The position numbers and the translations under genes were made by a program. A stretch of DNA of 64,000 nucleotides from UBA4615 sp046046245 (lineage in GTDB: Bacteria > Pseudomonadota > Gammaproteobacteria > Burkholderiales > Burkholderiaceae_E), in assembly GCA_046046245.1 (NCBI GenBank), contig JBJOKE010000066.1, positions 1-64,000 of the forward strand. The letters are read 5' to 3'. The notes under the pieces are model-generated. The model did not search any database and had not been told where the DNA came from. It saw only the letters and a list, made by a program, of their open reading frames with translations. Shown here one piece after another: positions 9,124 to 18,882 of this stretch (position 1 is the stretch's first letter; each line of letters starts with the position of its first letter).

Positions 9124-10665
9124 ATGCATCCGTTCCACCACGCGGCCCGCACGCCGACCAGGCCGGCGATCGTCATGGCCGACAGCGGCGAGACGATCAC
9201 CTACCGCGAGCTCGAGGACCGCTCGAACCGCTTCGCACGGCTGCTGCGCGCCACCGGCCTGAAGGCCGGCGACCATGTCGCGCTGCTGGTCGAGAACCAT
9301 CCGCGCTTCTACGAGCTGTGCTTCGGCGCGCACCGCGCCGGCCTGATCTACACCGCGATCAGCACGCGGCTCACCGTCGGCGAGGCGCGCCACATCGTCG
9401 AGGACTGCGGCGCGAAGGCGATGGTGGCGACCGCGGCCACCGCGCCGGTGGCGGCCGCGGCCGCCGAGGGCGTGGCCGCGCTCGCCGGCCGCTGGATGAT
9501 CGACGGGACCGTCCCCGGCTGGTCCGACTACGAGGACGCGGTCGCCGCGCAGCCCGCCGAGCGTATCCCCGACGAGGTCTCGGGCGGCGACATGCTGTAT
9601 TCCTCCGGCACGACCGGCCGTCCCAAGGGCGTGTTCGTGCCGCCGGAGGCCGGTCCGATCGACGCCGCCGTGGCGCTCACCGAGACCATGCGCACCCGCT
9701 ACGGCGTGGGCGAGGACACGGTCTACCTGTCGCCGGCACCGCTCTATCATGCCGCGCCGCTGCGCTTCAACTTCAACGTGCTGCGGCTCGGCGGCACCTG
9801 CGTGATCATGGAGCACTTCGACGCCGAGGCCTGCCTGCGGCTCGTCGAGCGGCACCGGATCACCCACACCCAGGTCGTGCCGACGATGTTCGTGCGGATG
9901 CTCAAGCTCGACCCCGCGGTCCGCGCGCGCTACGACGTGTCGTCGCTGCGCTGCGCGATCCACGCGGCCGCGCCCTGCCCGATCCCGGTCAAGAAGCAGA
10001 TGATCGACTGGTGGGGCCCGATCGTCTGGGAGTACTACGCGGGCACCGAGGGCAACGGCATGACGCTGTGCGACTCGCACGAGTGGCTCGCGCACGAGGG
10101 CACCGTCGGCCGCGCGGTCGTGGGCACCGTGCGGATCTGCGACGAGGACGGCACCGAGATGCCCACGGGCCGCGAGGGCACGGTCTACTTCGCCGACGGC
10201 AGGCCCTTCGCCTATCACAACGACCCCGAGAAGACCGCCGGCTCGCGCAACGCCCGCGGCTGGAGCACGCTGGGCGACGTGGGCTACCTCGATGCCGACG
10301 GCTACCTGTACCTGACCGACCGCAAGGCCTACATGATCATCAGCGGCGGCGTGAACGTGTACCCGCAGGAGACCGAGAACCTCCTGGTCACGCATCCGAA
10401 GGTGACGGACGTCGCGGTGATCGGCGTGCCCGACGAGGAACTGGGCGAGTCGGTGAAGGCGGTGGTCACGCCGAAGGACATGGCCGAGGCCGGCCCCGCG
10501 CTCGAGCGCGAGCTGATCGCCTGGTGCCGCGAGCGGCTGTCGCCGATCAAGTGTCCGAAGTCGGTGGACTTCGAGGCCGAGCTGCCGCGCCACCCCACCG
10601 GCAAGCTGTACAAGCGGCTGCTGCGCGACCGCTACTGGCAGGGCCGCACGAGCCGCATCATCTGA
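9124..10665 (+). CDS. AMP-dependent acyl-CoA synthetase/ligase (class I adenylate-forming enzyme)
   Basis: Activates a carboxylic acid with ATP and then transfers it to CoA. The 513 residues are standard for the family. The P-loop-like motif reads YSSGTTGRPKG (159-169), the central motif includes YYAGTEGNG, and the C-terminal lysine is in PTGKLYKR. It lies between the binding-protein gene and a glutathione transferase gene in the same direction. This suggests that the imported compound, probably an aromatic or aliphatic acid, is activated to a CoA thioester. The exact substrate is not readable. Confidence 0.9.
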   Translation: MHPFHHAARTPTRPAIVMADSGETITYRELEDRSNRFARLLRATGLKAGDHVALLVENHPRFYELCFGAHRAGLIYTAISTRLTVGEARHIVEDCGAKAMVATAATAPVAAAAAEGVAALAGRWMIDGTVPGWSDYEDAVAAQPAERIPDEVSGGDMLYSSGTTGRPKGVFVPPEAGPIDAAVALTETMRTRYGVGEDTVYLSPAPLYHAAPLRFNFNVLRLGGTCVIMEHFDAEACLRLVERHRITHTQVVPTMFVRMLKLDPAVRARYDVSSLRCAIHAAAPCPIPVKKQMIDWWGPIVWEYYAGTEGNGMTLCDSHEWLAHEGTVGRAVVGTVRICDEDGTEMPTGREGTVYFADGRPFAYHNDPEKTAGSRNARGWSTLGDVGYLDADGYLYLTDRKAYMIISGGVNVYPQETENLLVTHPKVTDVAVIGVPDEELGESVKAVVTPKDMAEAGPALERELIAWCRERLSPIKCPKSVDFEAELPRHPTGKLYKRLLRDRYWQGRTSRII

Positions 10666-10690
10666 CGAATGACCCCACGGAGCCGCCGCG

Positions 10691-11329
10691 ATGACCATCG
10701 TCTTCTACGACTGCAAGACCGCCCCGTCCCCGCGCCGCGCGCGGATCCTGCTCGCCGAGAAGGGCGTGCCGCACGAGGTCGTGCAGGTGGACCTCGCGAA
10801 CAAGGAGCAGCTGGGCGAGGCCTTCCGCAGGATCAACCCAGGCTGCACGGTGCCCGTGCTGGTGACCGGCGACGGGCTCACGCTCACCGACAACGCGTCG
10901 ATCGCAGCCTGGCTCGAGGCGGCGTATCCCGAGCCGCCGTTGATGGGCCGCACGCCCGCGGAGCGGGCCGAGATCGCGAGCTGGCACTGGCGCGGCGAAT
11001 ACGAGGGCCTGATGGCGATCGCGGAGGGGCTGCGCAACGGCTCGCCCGCGATGGCCAACCGCGCGCTGCCCGGGCCGGTCGACTACGCGCAGATCCCCGA
11101 GCTCGCGCAGCGCGGCCGCGCGCGCGTCGAGCGCTTCCTCGAGACGCTGGACGCGCGGCTCGCCGGCCGCGAGTTCGTCGCGACCGACCGGTTCTCGATC
11201 GCCGACGTGACCGCGGCGGTGGCGGTGGACTTCGCGCGGGTGGTGAAGATCAAGCCGGATCCGGAGAGGCACCCGAACGTGCTGCGGTGGCGGGCGGGGC
11301 TGGCGGAGCGGGCATCGATGTCGCTGTGA
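10691..11329 (+). CDS. Glutathione S-transferase family protein
   Basis: A 212-residue protein with an N-terminal thioredoxin-like domain (MTIVFYDCKTAPSPRRARI, cis-Pro in TVPVL, and the glutathione-binding turn LTDNASIAAWLE) and an all-helical C-terminal domain (about residues 85-205). It follows the ligase by 25 bases and probably belongs to the same operon. It may detoxify or isomerise an intermediate of the compound taken up by the upstream transporter. Confidence 0.88.
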   Translation: MTIVFYDCKTAPSPRRARILLAEKGVPHEVVQVDLANKEQLGEAFRRINPGCTVPVLVTGDGLTLTDNASIAAWLEAAYPEPPLMGRTPAERAEIASWHWRGEYEGLMAIAEGLRNGSPAMANRALPGPVDYAQIPELAQRGRARVERFLETLDARLAGREFVATDRFSIADVTAAVAVDFARVVKIKPDPERHPNVLRWRAGLAERASMSL

Positions 11330-11372
11330 CGACGCGCGGCCGTGGGCCGCGGCCTCGCGCCGACCGAGGGGC

Positions 11373-12305
11373 TCAGTCGGCCCCGCCAGGGGCCATCCTC
11401 AGGCAGTCCGGTCGGCGACGCGACCACGATTCGCAGACCGCGACCGCCATCGCGAGGAAGTCCTCGAGGATCGGCGAATGGTGCTCGGAGCGGATGTTGA
11501 CCGAGATCGGCAGTGAATCGAGGTCGGGCAGTCCGTCCACGACATGCAGCACGCCCCTGTCGATCTCGTCCATGACGACCGGCAACGGCAGCGCGGCGAC
11601 ACCGAGGCCGGCCTTCACCATGCCGATCATCGACGACATCGAGGAGAACGTGTGGATCCGCGGCCGGGGCTCGCGAGGCAGTAGGCGTCCGATGTTCTTG
11701 TAGACGCTCGACTGCCGATGGAACGTGAAGATCGGCAGCTTGGTCAGACGCTCGACCGCATTGCCCTCGACCACGGCCTCTGCCGACGAGATCGCCCCCA
11801 CCCAGACGACCGGGTAATGCACCAGCACGCGCGACTCGATGTTCGCCTCGAAGAGCTCCTCGCTCATCAGCGCGCAGTCGATCCGACCGCGGAGCAGCTC
11901 GTCTCGGAGCGTGGGCGTGATGTCCGAATACAGCTCGGTCGTCGCGTTCGGGTACTGTGCGGAGAACGCCGACACGAGCTCCGGCAGCCACGTGTGCGCG
12001 ACCGAATCGATGACGCCGATCCGAAGCGTCCCGGTGATGTCGGCCTTGCCGTTCGGACGGGCAGCGCTTCGGAACTGCTGGGCGAGCACCAGCATCTGTT
12101 CGGCGATCGGCATCAGCGTGCGGCCGTGTCGGGTCAACTCGACCGACCGCTTGTCCCGCTCGAACAGGCGCACGTCGATCTCGGACTCGAGCGTCGCGAT
12201 CCGGTTGCTGATCGCAGCCTGCGTCGTGAAGAGCTTTTCCGCCGCCCCCTTGAAGCTGCGCAGACGCGCAACCCAGACGAAGGCCTCGACGAAGCGAAGG
12301 TTCAT
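11373..12305 (-). CDS. LysR-family transcriptional regulator
   Basis: A 310-residue regulator. The N-terminal winged helix-turn-helix (residues 1-60) has the typical pattern AFVWVARLRSFKGAAEKLFTTQAAISNRIATLE. A periplasmic-binding-like effector domain follows (about 90-295). The ATG at 12305 was chosen because the helix-turn-helix begins there; longer in-frame extensions upstream do not look coding. It is the last gene on the same strand as the glutamate dehydrogenase, oxoprolinase, TRAP and DUF1445 genes, so it is the likely regulator of that operon. The inducer is unknown; 5-oxoproline or glutamate would be logical. Confidence 0.9.
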   Translation of the reverse strand: MNLRFVEAFVWVARLRSFKGAAEKLFTTQAAISNRIATLESEIDVRLFERDKRSVELTRHGRTLMPIAEQMLVLAQQFRSAARPNGKADITGTLRIGVIDSVAHTWLPELVSAFSAQYPNATTELYSDITPTLRDELLRGRIDCALMSEELFEANIESRVLVHYPVVWVGAISSAEAVVEGNAVERLTKLPIFTFHRQSSVYKNIGRLLPREPRPRIHTFSSMSSMIGMVKAGLGVAALPLPVVMDEIDRGVLHVVDGLPDLDSLPISVNIRSEHHSPILEDFLAMAVAVCESWSRRRPDCLRMAPGGAD

Positions 12306-12463
12306 GATCGACGCCCCCGCGGGCCGACTCGCGCATCCGGCGGTCCGTTCCCGGACATCGGCCGAGACGTCGTGTGCCCCTCGGGTGGAGCGGATCGGCT
12401 GGGCATGCGGACGCGTCGACTCGTGCGTAAGGCGTTGCCACGGAGTGTAGTGCGTCCACGGCC

Positions 12464-12491
12464 ACGCCGTCACGATCGTACGTGACGGCGT
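12464..12491. terminator. Perfect 11-bp inverted repeat after the glutamate dehydrogenase gene
   Basis: ACGCCGTCACG and CGTGACGGCGT are exact complements around a 6-base loop. They lie 35 bases past the dehydrogenase stop and about 160 bases before the LysR start. No T-run follows, so this could be a weak or Rho-assisted terminator, an attenuator, or an operator. Confidence 0.45.
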
Positions 12492-12525
12492 CGGGTCACG
12501 AGCCCGACGCCCGGTACATCGACGC

Positions 12526-13821
12526 TCAGGGATAGAGCCCGCGCAGCGCGCGCGCCTCGAGGACCCGCGTGCAGCCCACGACGAACGCCGCCGTCCGCAG
12601 GGGGATCGAGAGCGCCACGTGCCGGCTCCAGATCTCCTCGAACGCGTGACCGAGCACACGGTCGAGACGGGCGTTGATCTCGTCTTCGGTCCAGTACCAG
12701 CTGGAGAAGTCCTGGACCCACTCGAAGTAGGAGACGATCACTCCGCCGGCGTTGGCGAGCACGTCGGGCACCACGACGATGCCGCGTTCCGCGAGCACCC
12801 GATCGGCCGCGACGGTGGTGGGGCCGTTGGCGCCCTCCACCACGATCCGTGTCCTGAGCCGACGGGCGCGCTCCACCGTCAGCTGTCCCTCGAGTGCCGC
12901 GGGCACCAGGATGTCCGACTGCACCTCCCAGAAGTCCTCGGCGGACGCGACCTCGCCCTCGCGGAACCCCCCGAGACTGCCGTGCGCGGCGACGTGTGCC
13001 GCCAGTGCACCCACGTCCAGCCCGCGATCGTCGATGACCGTGGCGACATGATCCTGCACCGCGACGACCGTCGCCCCGCGTTCCCCGAAGAACTCGGCCG
13101 CGACCCGACCGACGTTTCCGAATCCCTGGATCGCGACCCGTGCGCGCTTCAGGTCGACACCGCAGCGCCTCGCCGCCATGGCCCCCACCAGGCACACGCC
13201 TCGTCCCGTGGCCCTGGCGCGGCCGTGCGAACCGCCCAGCGACACGGGCTTGCCGGTCACCACACCGGTCGCCGTGGCCCCGATGTTCATCGAATACGTG
13301 TCCATCATCCAGGCCATGACCTGCGGCGAGGTGTTGACGTCCGGGGCCGGGATGTCGCGATCGGGACCGATCACGAAACCGATCTCGCTGGTGTAGCGGC
13401 GCGTGAGCCGCTCCAGCTCCTTTGGCGAAAGCCTCGACGGATCGACACGGATCCCGCCCTTGGCACCCCCGAACGGCAGGTTCACCGCGGCGTTCTTGAC
13501 CGTCATCCACGCCGACAGCGCCATCACCTCGTCGAGCGTGACGTCCTGGTGGAACCTCACGCCCCCCTTGCCGGGCCCCCTCGAGAGATTGTGCTGGACG
13601 CGGTAGCCCTCGAAATGAACCACCTGGCCGCTGTCGAGTTCGATCGGTACATCGACGACGAGGATCCGCTTGGGCCGCCGCAGGGTCTCGATCCAGCGCG
13701 AGAGCGAGCCGATCCAGGGCTCGACCTGATCGACCTGGTCGAGAAAGTTCCTCCACGGGCTGCCCGGCGACCGGGACGCGAAGGACAGGCCAGGCATCGC
13801 CTCCGACTCGCGCGCCTTCAC
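12526..13821 (-). CDS. Glu/Leu/Phe/Val dehydrogenase family protein, probably glutamate dehydrogenase
   Basis: Would oxidise glutamate to 2-oxoglutarate and ammonia with NAD(P). The 431 residues match the GdhA/GudB/RocG hexameric class. The active-site lysine region reads PFGGAKGGI, followed by the catalytic aspartate region GPDRDIPAPDVNT, and the Rossmann motif is QGFGNVG. The GTG at 13821 overlaps the oxoprolinase stop (GTGA) and has GGAGGG 8 bases upstream, so I prefer it to the internal ATG at 13797. Coupling to a 5-oxoprolinase homologue places it as the step that feeds glutamate into the TCA cycle. Confidence 0.92.
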   Translation of the reverse strand: MKARESEAMPGLSFASRSPGSPWRNFLDQVDQVEPWIGSLSRWIETLRRPKRILVVDVPIELDSGQVVHFEGYRVQHNLSRGPGKGGVRFHQDVTLDEVMALSAWMTVKNAAVNLPFGGAKGGIRVDPSRLSPKELERLTRRYTSEIGFVIGPDRDIPAPDVNTSPQVMAWMMDTYSMNIGATATGVVTGKPVSLGGSHGRARATGRGVCLVGAMAARRCGVDLKRARVAIQGFGNVGRVAAEFFGERGATVVAVQDHVATVIDDRGLDVGALAAHVAAHGSLGGFREGEVASAEDFWEVQSDILVPAALEGQLTVERARRLRTRIVVEGANGPTTVAADRVLAERGIVVVPDVLANAGGVIVSYFEWVQDFSSWYWTEDEINARLDRVLGHAFEEIWSRHVALSIPLRTAAFVVGCTRVLEARALRGLYP

Positions 13822-16800
13822 GCCCCGATCCCTCCGGCACCCGGGGTCTCGATCATGAAGACGTCGCCGACCCCGACCTCGACGGTCGCGCAACCCGGCA
13901 GCACGTCGATCCGCCCGTCGGCCCGCTCGACGACGTTGCGCCCGGGGAGCGCGTCGCCGCCGTCGGCGAGGCCCCGCGGCGCCGAGCTGCGGTGGTTGGA
14001 CAGGATCGAGGCCGTCATCGGCGACAGGAAGCGGATCCGGCGTCGAGTGCCGTGCCCGCCCCGCCAGCGGCCGTTCCCCCCCGACCCCTGGCGGATGGCG
14101 AACGACTCGAGCAACACGGGGAAGCGCGACTCGAGCACTTCCGGATCGGTCAGCCTGGAGTTGGTCATGTGCGTCTGGACGGCGTCGGTCCCATCCCATC
14201 CTTCGAGCGTGGTGCCGTCAGCGTCGCACCTGACGCCCGCGGCCGAACCACCGGCCAGCGTCTCGTAGTACTGGACCCGTGCGTTGCCGAACGTGAAGTT
14301 GTTCATCGTCGCCTGGCTCTCGCTCATCATCCCCAGCGCGCGATAGAGCGCCTGCGTCACGCACTGGCTGGTCTCGACGTTCCCCGCGACGACCGCCGCC
14401 GGATAGCGGGGGTTCAGAAGCGTCCCGTCCGGCACACGGATCGTCAGAGGTCGCAGGCACCCCTCGTTCAACGGGATATCCTCGTCGAGCAGCGTCCTGA
14501 ACACGTACAGCACCGCGGCATTCGTGATCGACCTCGGCGCATTGAAGTTGCCTTCGCATTGGGGCGACGTGCCGGTGAAGTCGATCATGGCGGAACGCCG
14601 CTCGCGATCCACCTCGATCGCCACCTCGACGGTCGAACCGTCATCCATGGTGCACGACGCGCGGCCGCTCCTGAGCGTCCCGACGAGCCGCCTGACGGCA
14701 CGTTCCGCGTTGTCCTGCACATGTCGCATGTAGGCGAGGACGACATCGGTGCCCCAGGCCTCGCACAGCGCTTCGAGCGCGGCCACTCCCTTGCGGTTCG
14801 CCGCGACCTGGGCCCGGAGATCGGACACGTTCTGGTCGGGCCGGCGAGCCGGGTGCTCCCCGGTGCGCAGCAGGTCGCGCAGCTCGGCCTCCCGGAAGCT
14901 CCCGTTCTCGACGAGCCTGAAGTTCTCGATCAGGACCCCCTCGTCATGCACCGTGCGGGAGTCCGCAGGCATCGATCCTGGCGCGATACCGCCGATGTCA
15001 GCGTGATGGGCCCGCGACGCCACCACGTACAGCACCGTCGAGCGGTCGGCGGCGAAGACCGGCGTGACCACGGTGATGTCGGGCAGGTGGGTTCCGCCGC
15101 TGTAGGGTGCATTCAGCGCGAAGACATCGCCCGGCTGCATCCGGCCCGCGTTCAGACGCAGCACGGTCCTGATCGCGTCACCCATCGATCCGAGGTGGAC
15201 AGGGATGTGCGGCGCGTTCGCGATCAGGTTGCCGCTGCCGTCGAAGACCGCACACGAGAAGTCGAGCCGTTCCTTTATCGTCACGGAGTGGGCCGTATTG
15301 CGCAGCTGCAGGCCCATCTGCTCGGCAACGCTCATGAACTGATTGTTGAACACCTCGAGCAGCGCCGGATCGACGCTCGAGACGGAGACCTCTCGACGGC
15401 GGACCGCAGCCGTGCGGCGCAGCATCAGGTGGCCGTGCCCGGACAGGGTGGCGGACCACCCCGGGTCGATGACGGTCGTCTGGTTGTCCTCCGCGATGAT
15501 CGCCGGACCGTCCACCGACTGTCCGGGTTCGAAGGCATCGCGCCGATAGAGTGGCGTCCGCATCCACGCACCGTCGAAATGCGCCTCGACCTGCTCCGCG
15601 GGCGAAGGCGGCGGGAGCGACCGCGACGCGGGCGCCGCCGAGGTACCGACCTCCTCGCCTTCGTGGGCGATCACCTCGACACTCGCCGATTCGATGATCA
15701 TCGGCCGCCCTGCGATGGTGTAGCCGAAACGCGCCTCGTGCCTGACCTCGAACGCGGCCCGCATCGCCGCAACCGAACCGAGCGGCACCGTGAGCGAGGA
15801 GTCGGTACCGGCATAGCGCAGGTACGCCGTGCGGCTCGACGACATCCGGTCGAGTCGCGCCCCCTGGGACTCGAGCTCACCTCGTGCGGCGCGCTCGAGC
15901 ACATCGCACACCTCTTGCGCACGGACCTGGCCCGCCGCATCGAGCTCGGTCTCGAGCCCGTGCTCACGGATCACGGCACGATCGGCCAGCCCCATGCCGT
16001 AGGCCGACAGGACCCCTGCCAGCGGATGCGAGAACACCGCGGTCATCCCCAGCGCGTCCGCCACCCGGCAGGCGTGCTGGCCGCCGGCCCCGCCGAAGAC
16101 GCACAGCACGTAGTCGTCCAGCGCATAGCCGCGCGAAACCGAGATGTGCCTGATCGCATTGGCCATGTTGTCCACCGCGATGCCGACGAACGCCTCCGCG
16201 ACCGACTCGGGTGTCCACGCTCGACCGGTGTCCGCGGACAGGCGCACCGCGAGTTCGGCGAACCGCGAACGGACCACATCGACGTCGAGGGGCTCGTCGC
16301 CGCGCGGGCCGAACAACCGGGGAAAGTGACTGGCCTGGATCCGGCCGAGCATCACGTTCGCATCGGTCGTGGTCAGCGGCCCGCCCCGGCGATAGCAGGC
16401 GGGTCCCGGATTCGCACCGGCCGACTCGGGGCCGACGCGCAGGCGGCTGCCGTCGTAGTCGAGGACGGATCCGCCTCCCGCCGCCACGGTGTGGATCGAC
16501 ATCATCGGCGCCCGTACACGCACGCCCGCCACCTCGGTATCGAAGACGCGTTCGTACTCTCCCGCGTAGTGCGACACATCGGTCGACGTTCCACCCATGT
16601 CGAATCCGATGACCTTCCGGTAGCCCGCTGCGGCGGTCGTCCGAACCATGCCGACGATGCCGCCCGCCGGACCGGAAAGGATCGAGTCCTTGCCCTGGAA
16701 TCGATCGGCTCGGGTCAGGCCTCCGTTCGACTGCATGAAGAACAGTTCGACGCCCCGAGCCTCCGCCCTGACGGCCGACACATAGGCGTTCAGGACCGGC

Positions 16801-17453
16801 GAGAGATAGGCGTCGACGACAGTGGTATCGCCGCGCGACACGAACTTGATCAGCGGCGAGCATTCGGACGACAGACTGACCTGCGTGAAGCCGATCTCCC
16901 TGGCGATCGCGCCGATCCTCCGCTCGTGCTCGGTGAAGCAGTATCCGTGCATCAGCACGACGGCCGCCGCGCGATACCCGGCGGCGAATCGCTCGTGCAA
17001 TGCCCGCCGGACGTGCGCTTCGTCGAGCGGGCGCAATACGCGTCCATCAGCCTGGATGCGCTCGTCGACCTCGATGACGTCGGTGTGGAGCAGTTCGGGC
17101 AACCTGATCCTGCGCGCGAAGATGTCCGGGCGGTTCTGGTAGGCGATCCGCAGCGCGTCGCCGAAGCCGGCGGTGGTGACCAGCACCGTCCGCGCGCCCT
17201 TTCGCTCGAGCAGGGCATTGGTGGCCACCGTCGTGCCCATCTTGATGCACTCGATCCGATCGACCGGGAGCGGATCGCCCGGCTGCAGCCCGAGCAGTTC
17301 CCGGATTCCGGCGATCGCGGCGTCGGCGTAACGCTCGGGGTTCTCCGAGAGCAGCTTGTGCGTCACCAGCCCTCCCCCTGGCGCACGCGCCACGATATCG
17401 GTGAAGGTGCCGCCTCGGTCGACCCAGAAGGCCCATTTGGATGCGTTGGTCAT
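13818..17453 (-). CDS. Fused hydantoinase/5-oxoprolinase (HyuA-HyuB)
   Basis: A 1211-residue protein joining an N-terminal HyuA-type ATPase half (about residues 1-690) to a C-terminal HyuB half (about 695-1211). The HyuA half has the ASKHA phosphate loops WVDRGGTFTDIV and GFDMGGTSTDVS. The full-length fusion matches eukaryotic-type 5-oxoprolinases, which open 5-oxoproline to glutamate with ATP. N-methylhydantoinases share this fold, so the substrate is inferred. Support comes from neighbours: a glutamate dehydrogenase coupled downstream, and a TRAP transporter and a D-glutamate cyclase-family protein upstream. The stereospecificity is unknown. Confidence 0.9.
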   Translation of the reverse strand: MTNASKWAFWVDRGGTFTDIVARAPGGGLVTHKLLSENPERYADAAIAGIRELLGLQPGDPLPVDRIECIKMGTTVATNALLERKGARTVLVTTAGFGDALRIAYQNRPDIFARRIRLPELLHTDVIEVDERIQADGRVLRPLDEAHVRRALHERFAAGYRAAAVVLMHGYCFTEHERRIGAIAREIGFTQVSLSSECSPLIKFVSRGDTTVVDAYLSPVLNAYVSAVRAEARGVELFFMQSNGGLTRADRFQGKDSILSGPAGGIVGMVRTTAAAGYRKVIGFDMGGTSTDVSHYAGEYERVFDTEVAGVRVRAPMMSIHTVAAGGGSVLDYDGSRLRVGPESAGANPGPACYRRGGPLTTTDANVMLGRIQASHFPRLFGPRGDEPLDVDVVRSRFAELAVRLSADTGRAWTPESVAEAFVGIAVDNMANAIRHISVSRGYALDDYVLCVFGGAGGQHACRVADALGMTAVFSHPLAGVLSAYGMGLADRAVIREHGLETELDAAGQVRAQEVCDVLERAARGELESQGARLDRMSSSRTAYLRYAGTDSSLTVPLGSVAAMRAAFEVRHEARFGYTIAGRPMIIESASVEVIAHEGEEVGTSAAPASRSLPPPSPAEQVEAHFDGAWMRTPLYRRDAFEPGQSVDGPAIIAEDNQTTVIDPGWSATLSGHGHLMLRRTAAVRRREVSVSSVDPALLEVFNNQFMSVAEQMGLQLRNTAHSVTIKERLDFSCAVFDGSGNLIANAPHIPVHLGSMGDAIRTVLRLNAGRMQPGDVFALNAPYSGGTHLPDITVVTPVFAADRSTVLYVVASRAHHADIGGIAPGSMPADSRTVHDEGVLIENFRLVENGSFREAELRDLLRTGEHPARRPDQNVSDLRAQVAANRKGVAALEALCEAWGTDVVLAYMRHVQDNAERAVRRLVGTLRSGRASCTMDDGSTVEVAIEVDRERRSAMIDFTGTSPQCEGNFNAPRSITNAAVLYVFRTLLDEDIPLNEGCLRPLTIRVPDGTLLNPRYPAAVVAGNVETSQCVTQALYRALGMMSESQATMNNFTFGNARVQYYETLAGGSAAGVRCDADGTTLEGWDGTDAVQTHMTNSRLTDPEVLESRFPVLLESFAIRQGSGGNGRWRGGHGTRRRIRFLSPMTASILSNHRSSAPRGLADGGDALPGRNVVERADGRIDVLPGCATVEVGVGDVFMIETPGAGGIGA

Positions 17454-17487
17454 CGATGCTTTCGTCGAAGGAGGAGCGCGAGTCGCG

Positions 17488-18882
17488 TCAGCGCATCACG
17501 CCGGGGAGCCACGTGGCGATACCGGGAACCACGAGCAGCAGGAGCACGCAGCCGATGTAGGCGGTCATGAAGGGCAGGACACCGGCGAACACGTCGGTGA
17601 TCGGGCCCGCGCGACTGCGCATTCCCTGCAGCACGTAGAGGACCGTGCCGTCCGGCGGGCTGATCATCGCGATCTCGACCATCATCGTGACCACGACCCC
17701 GAACCAGATCGGGTCGTAGCCGAGATGGACCACGATCGGAAAGAGCAGCGGTACCGTCGTGACGATCATCGAGATCCCCTCCATGAAGGTTCCCATGGCG
17801 AGGTAGAAGCCGATGATCGCCAGCATCACGGCCCACGGCGGCAACGGCAACGAACCGATCGCAGCGGAGAGGGCCTGAGTCACGCCGGCCGAGGAGAGCA
17901 CGTAGTTCAGCATGAACGCGCCGAGGAGGATCACCCCGATCATCGACGTCACGCGCGCCGTCGAGATCAGCGCCTCCCTCAGCATGCGCAGGCTCATCCG
18001 TCGACTGACCGTCGCCATCAGCAGCGCACCGCCCACGCCAAGCGCGGCCGACTCGGTCGGGGTCGCGAGGCCTGCGTAGATCGTGCCGAGCACGAGCAGG
18101 ATCAGCACACCGGTCGGGAGCATGTCGGCGAGGCTGGACAGGCGTTCACGCGCGCCCGGCGGGCCCCCGGTCGCGGGATCGGCCGCGGGACTCGGTTCCG
18201 AACGGGACTTCCAGAGGATGACGAGCACGAATGCGCCCATCACCAGCAGCGACGGACCGAGCGCCGCGAGGTACAGGTCACCGACCGACGTCTCGGTCAG
18301 CAGTCCGTAGATGATGAACGTGATCCCCGGCGGGATCAGGTTGCCCAGCGCCCCTCCGGCCGCGAGGGAACCGAGGACCAGCCGGGGCGAGTGATGGCTC
18401 CGCTCGAAGTGGGGCAGCGCGACGGAACCCATCGTCGCGGCCGTCGCGACGCTCGATCCGGCGACAGCCGAGAAGACCGCGCACGAAGCGATGTTCGTGT
18501 GCAGCAACCCGCCCGGCAACCGACCGAACCAGACGCCGAGGGCGCGGTACAGCCGCTCGGACAACCCGGCGCGAAGCATGATCTCGCCCATCAGCAGGAA
18601 CAGCGGCACGGCGACGAAGACGAAACTCGTGCTCGGGGACCAGAGCACATCGCCGGCGAACAGCCAGAACGGCCGGTCGGTGAGCAACACGCCGCAGACG
18701 ACCGCCATCGCGAGCAGCACCGCGCCGACGTGCACGCCCGAGACGAACAGGACCACGAACGTCCCGACCAGGCCGCCGACCAGCGCGACCGACGCCGGTG
18801 TCACCGCGGCCGGCAGCACGCCCAGCGCGGCCATCACGACGAACACCAGCGCGAGAAGCCCCGCGTAGATCGCCGCGATCAT
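17488..18882 (-). CDS. TRAP transporter large membrane subunit (DctM-type)
   Basis: A 464-residue permease with about 12 membrane helices. It catalyses sodium-driven uptake together with the small subunit. Family hallmarks include the SxVA-type segment AGSSVATAATMGSVALP and the GNLIPPGI segment. The ATG at 18882 overlaps the small-subunit stop by ATGA and has GGGAGG upstream. It is followed by the oxoprolinase gene after a short gap. Confidence 0.93.
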   Translation of the reverse strand: MIAAIYAGLLALVFVVMAALGVLPAAVTPASVALVGGLVGTFVVLFVSGVHVGAVLLAMAVVCGVLLTDRPFWLFAGDVLWSPSTSFVFVAVPLFLLMGEIMLRAGLSERLYRALGVWFGRLPGGLLHTNIASCAVFSAVAGSSVATAATMGSVALPHFERSHHSPRLVLGSLAAGGALGNLIPPGITFIIYGLLTETSVGDLYLAALGPSLLVMGAFVLVILWKSRSEPSPAADPATGGPPGARERLSSLADMLPTGVLILLVLGTIYAGLATPTESAALGVGGALLMATVSRRMSLRMLREALISTARVTSMIGVILLGAFMLNYVLSSAGVTQALSAAIGSLPLPPWAVMLAIIGFYLAMGTFMEGISMIVTTVPLLFPIVVHLGYDPIWFGVVVTMMVEIAMISPPDGTVLYVLQGMRSRAGPITDVFAGVLPFMTAYIGCVLLLLVVPGIATWLPGVMR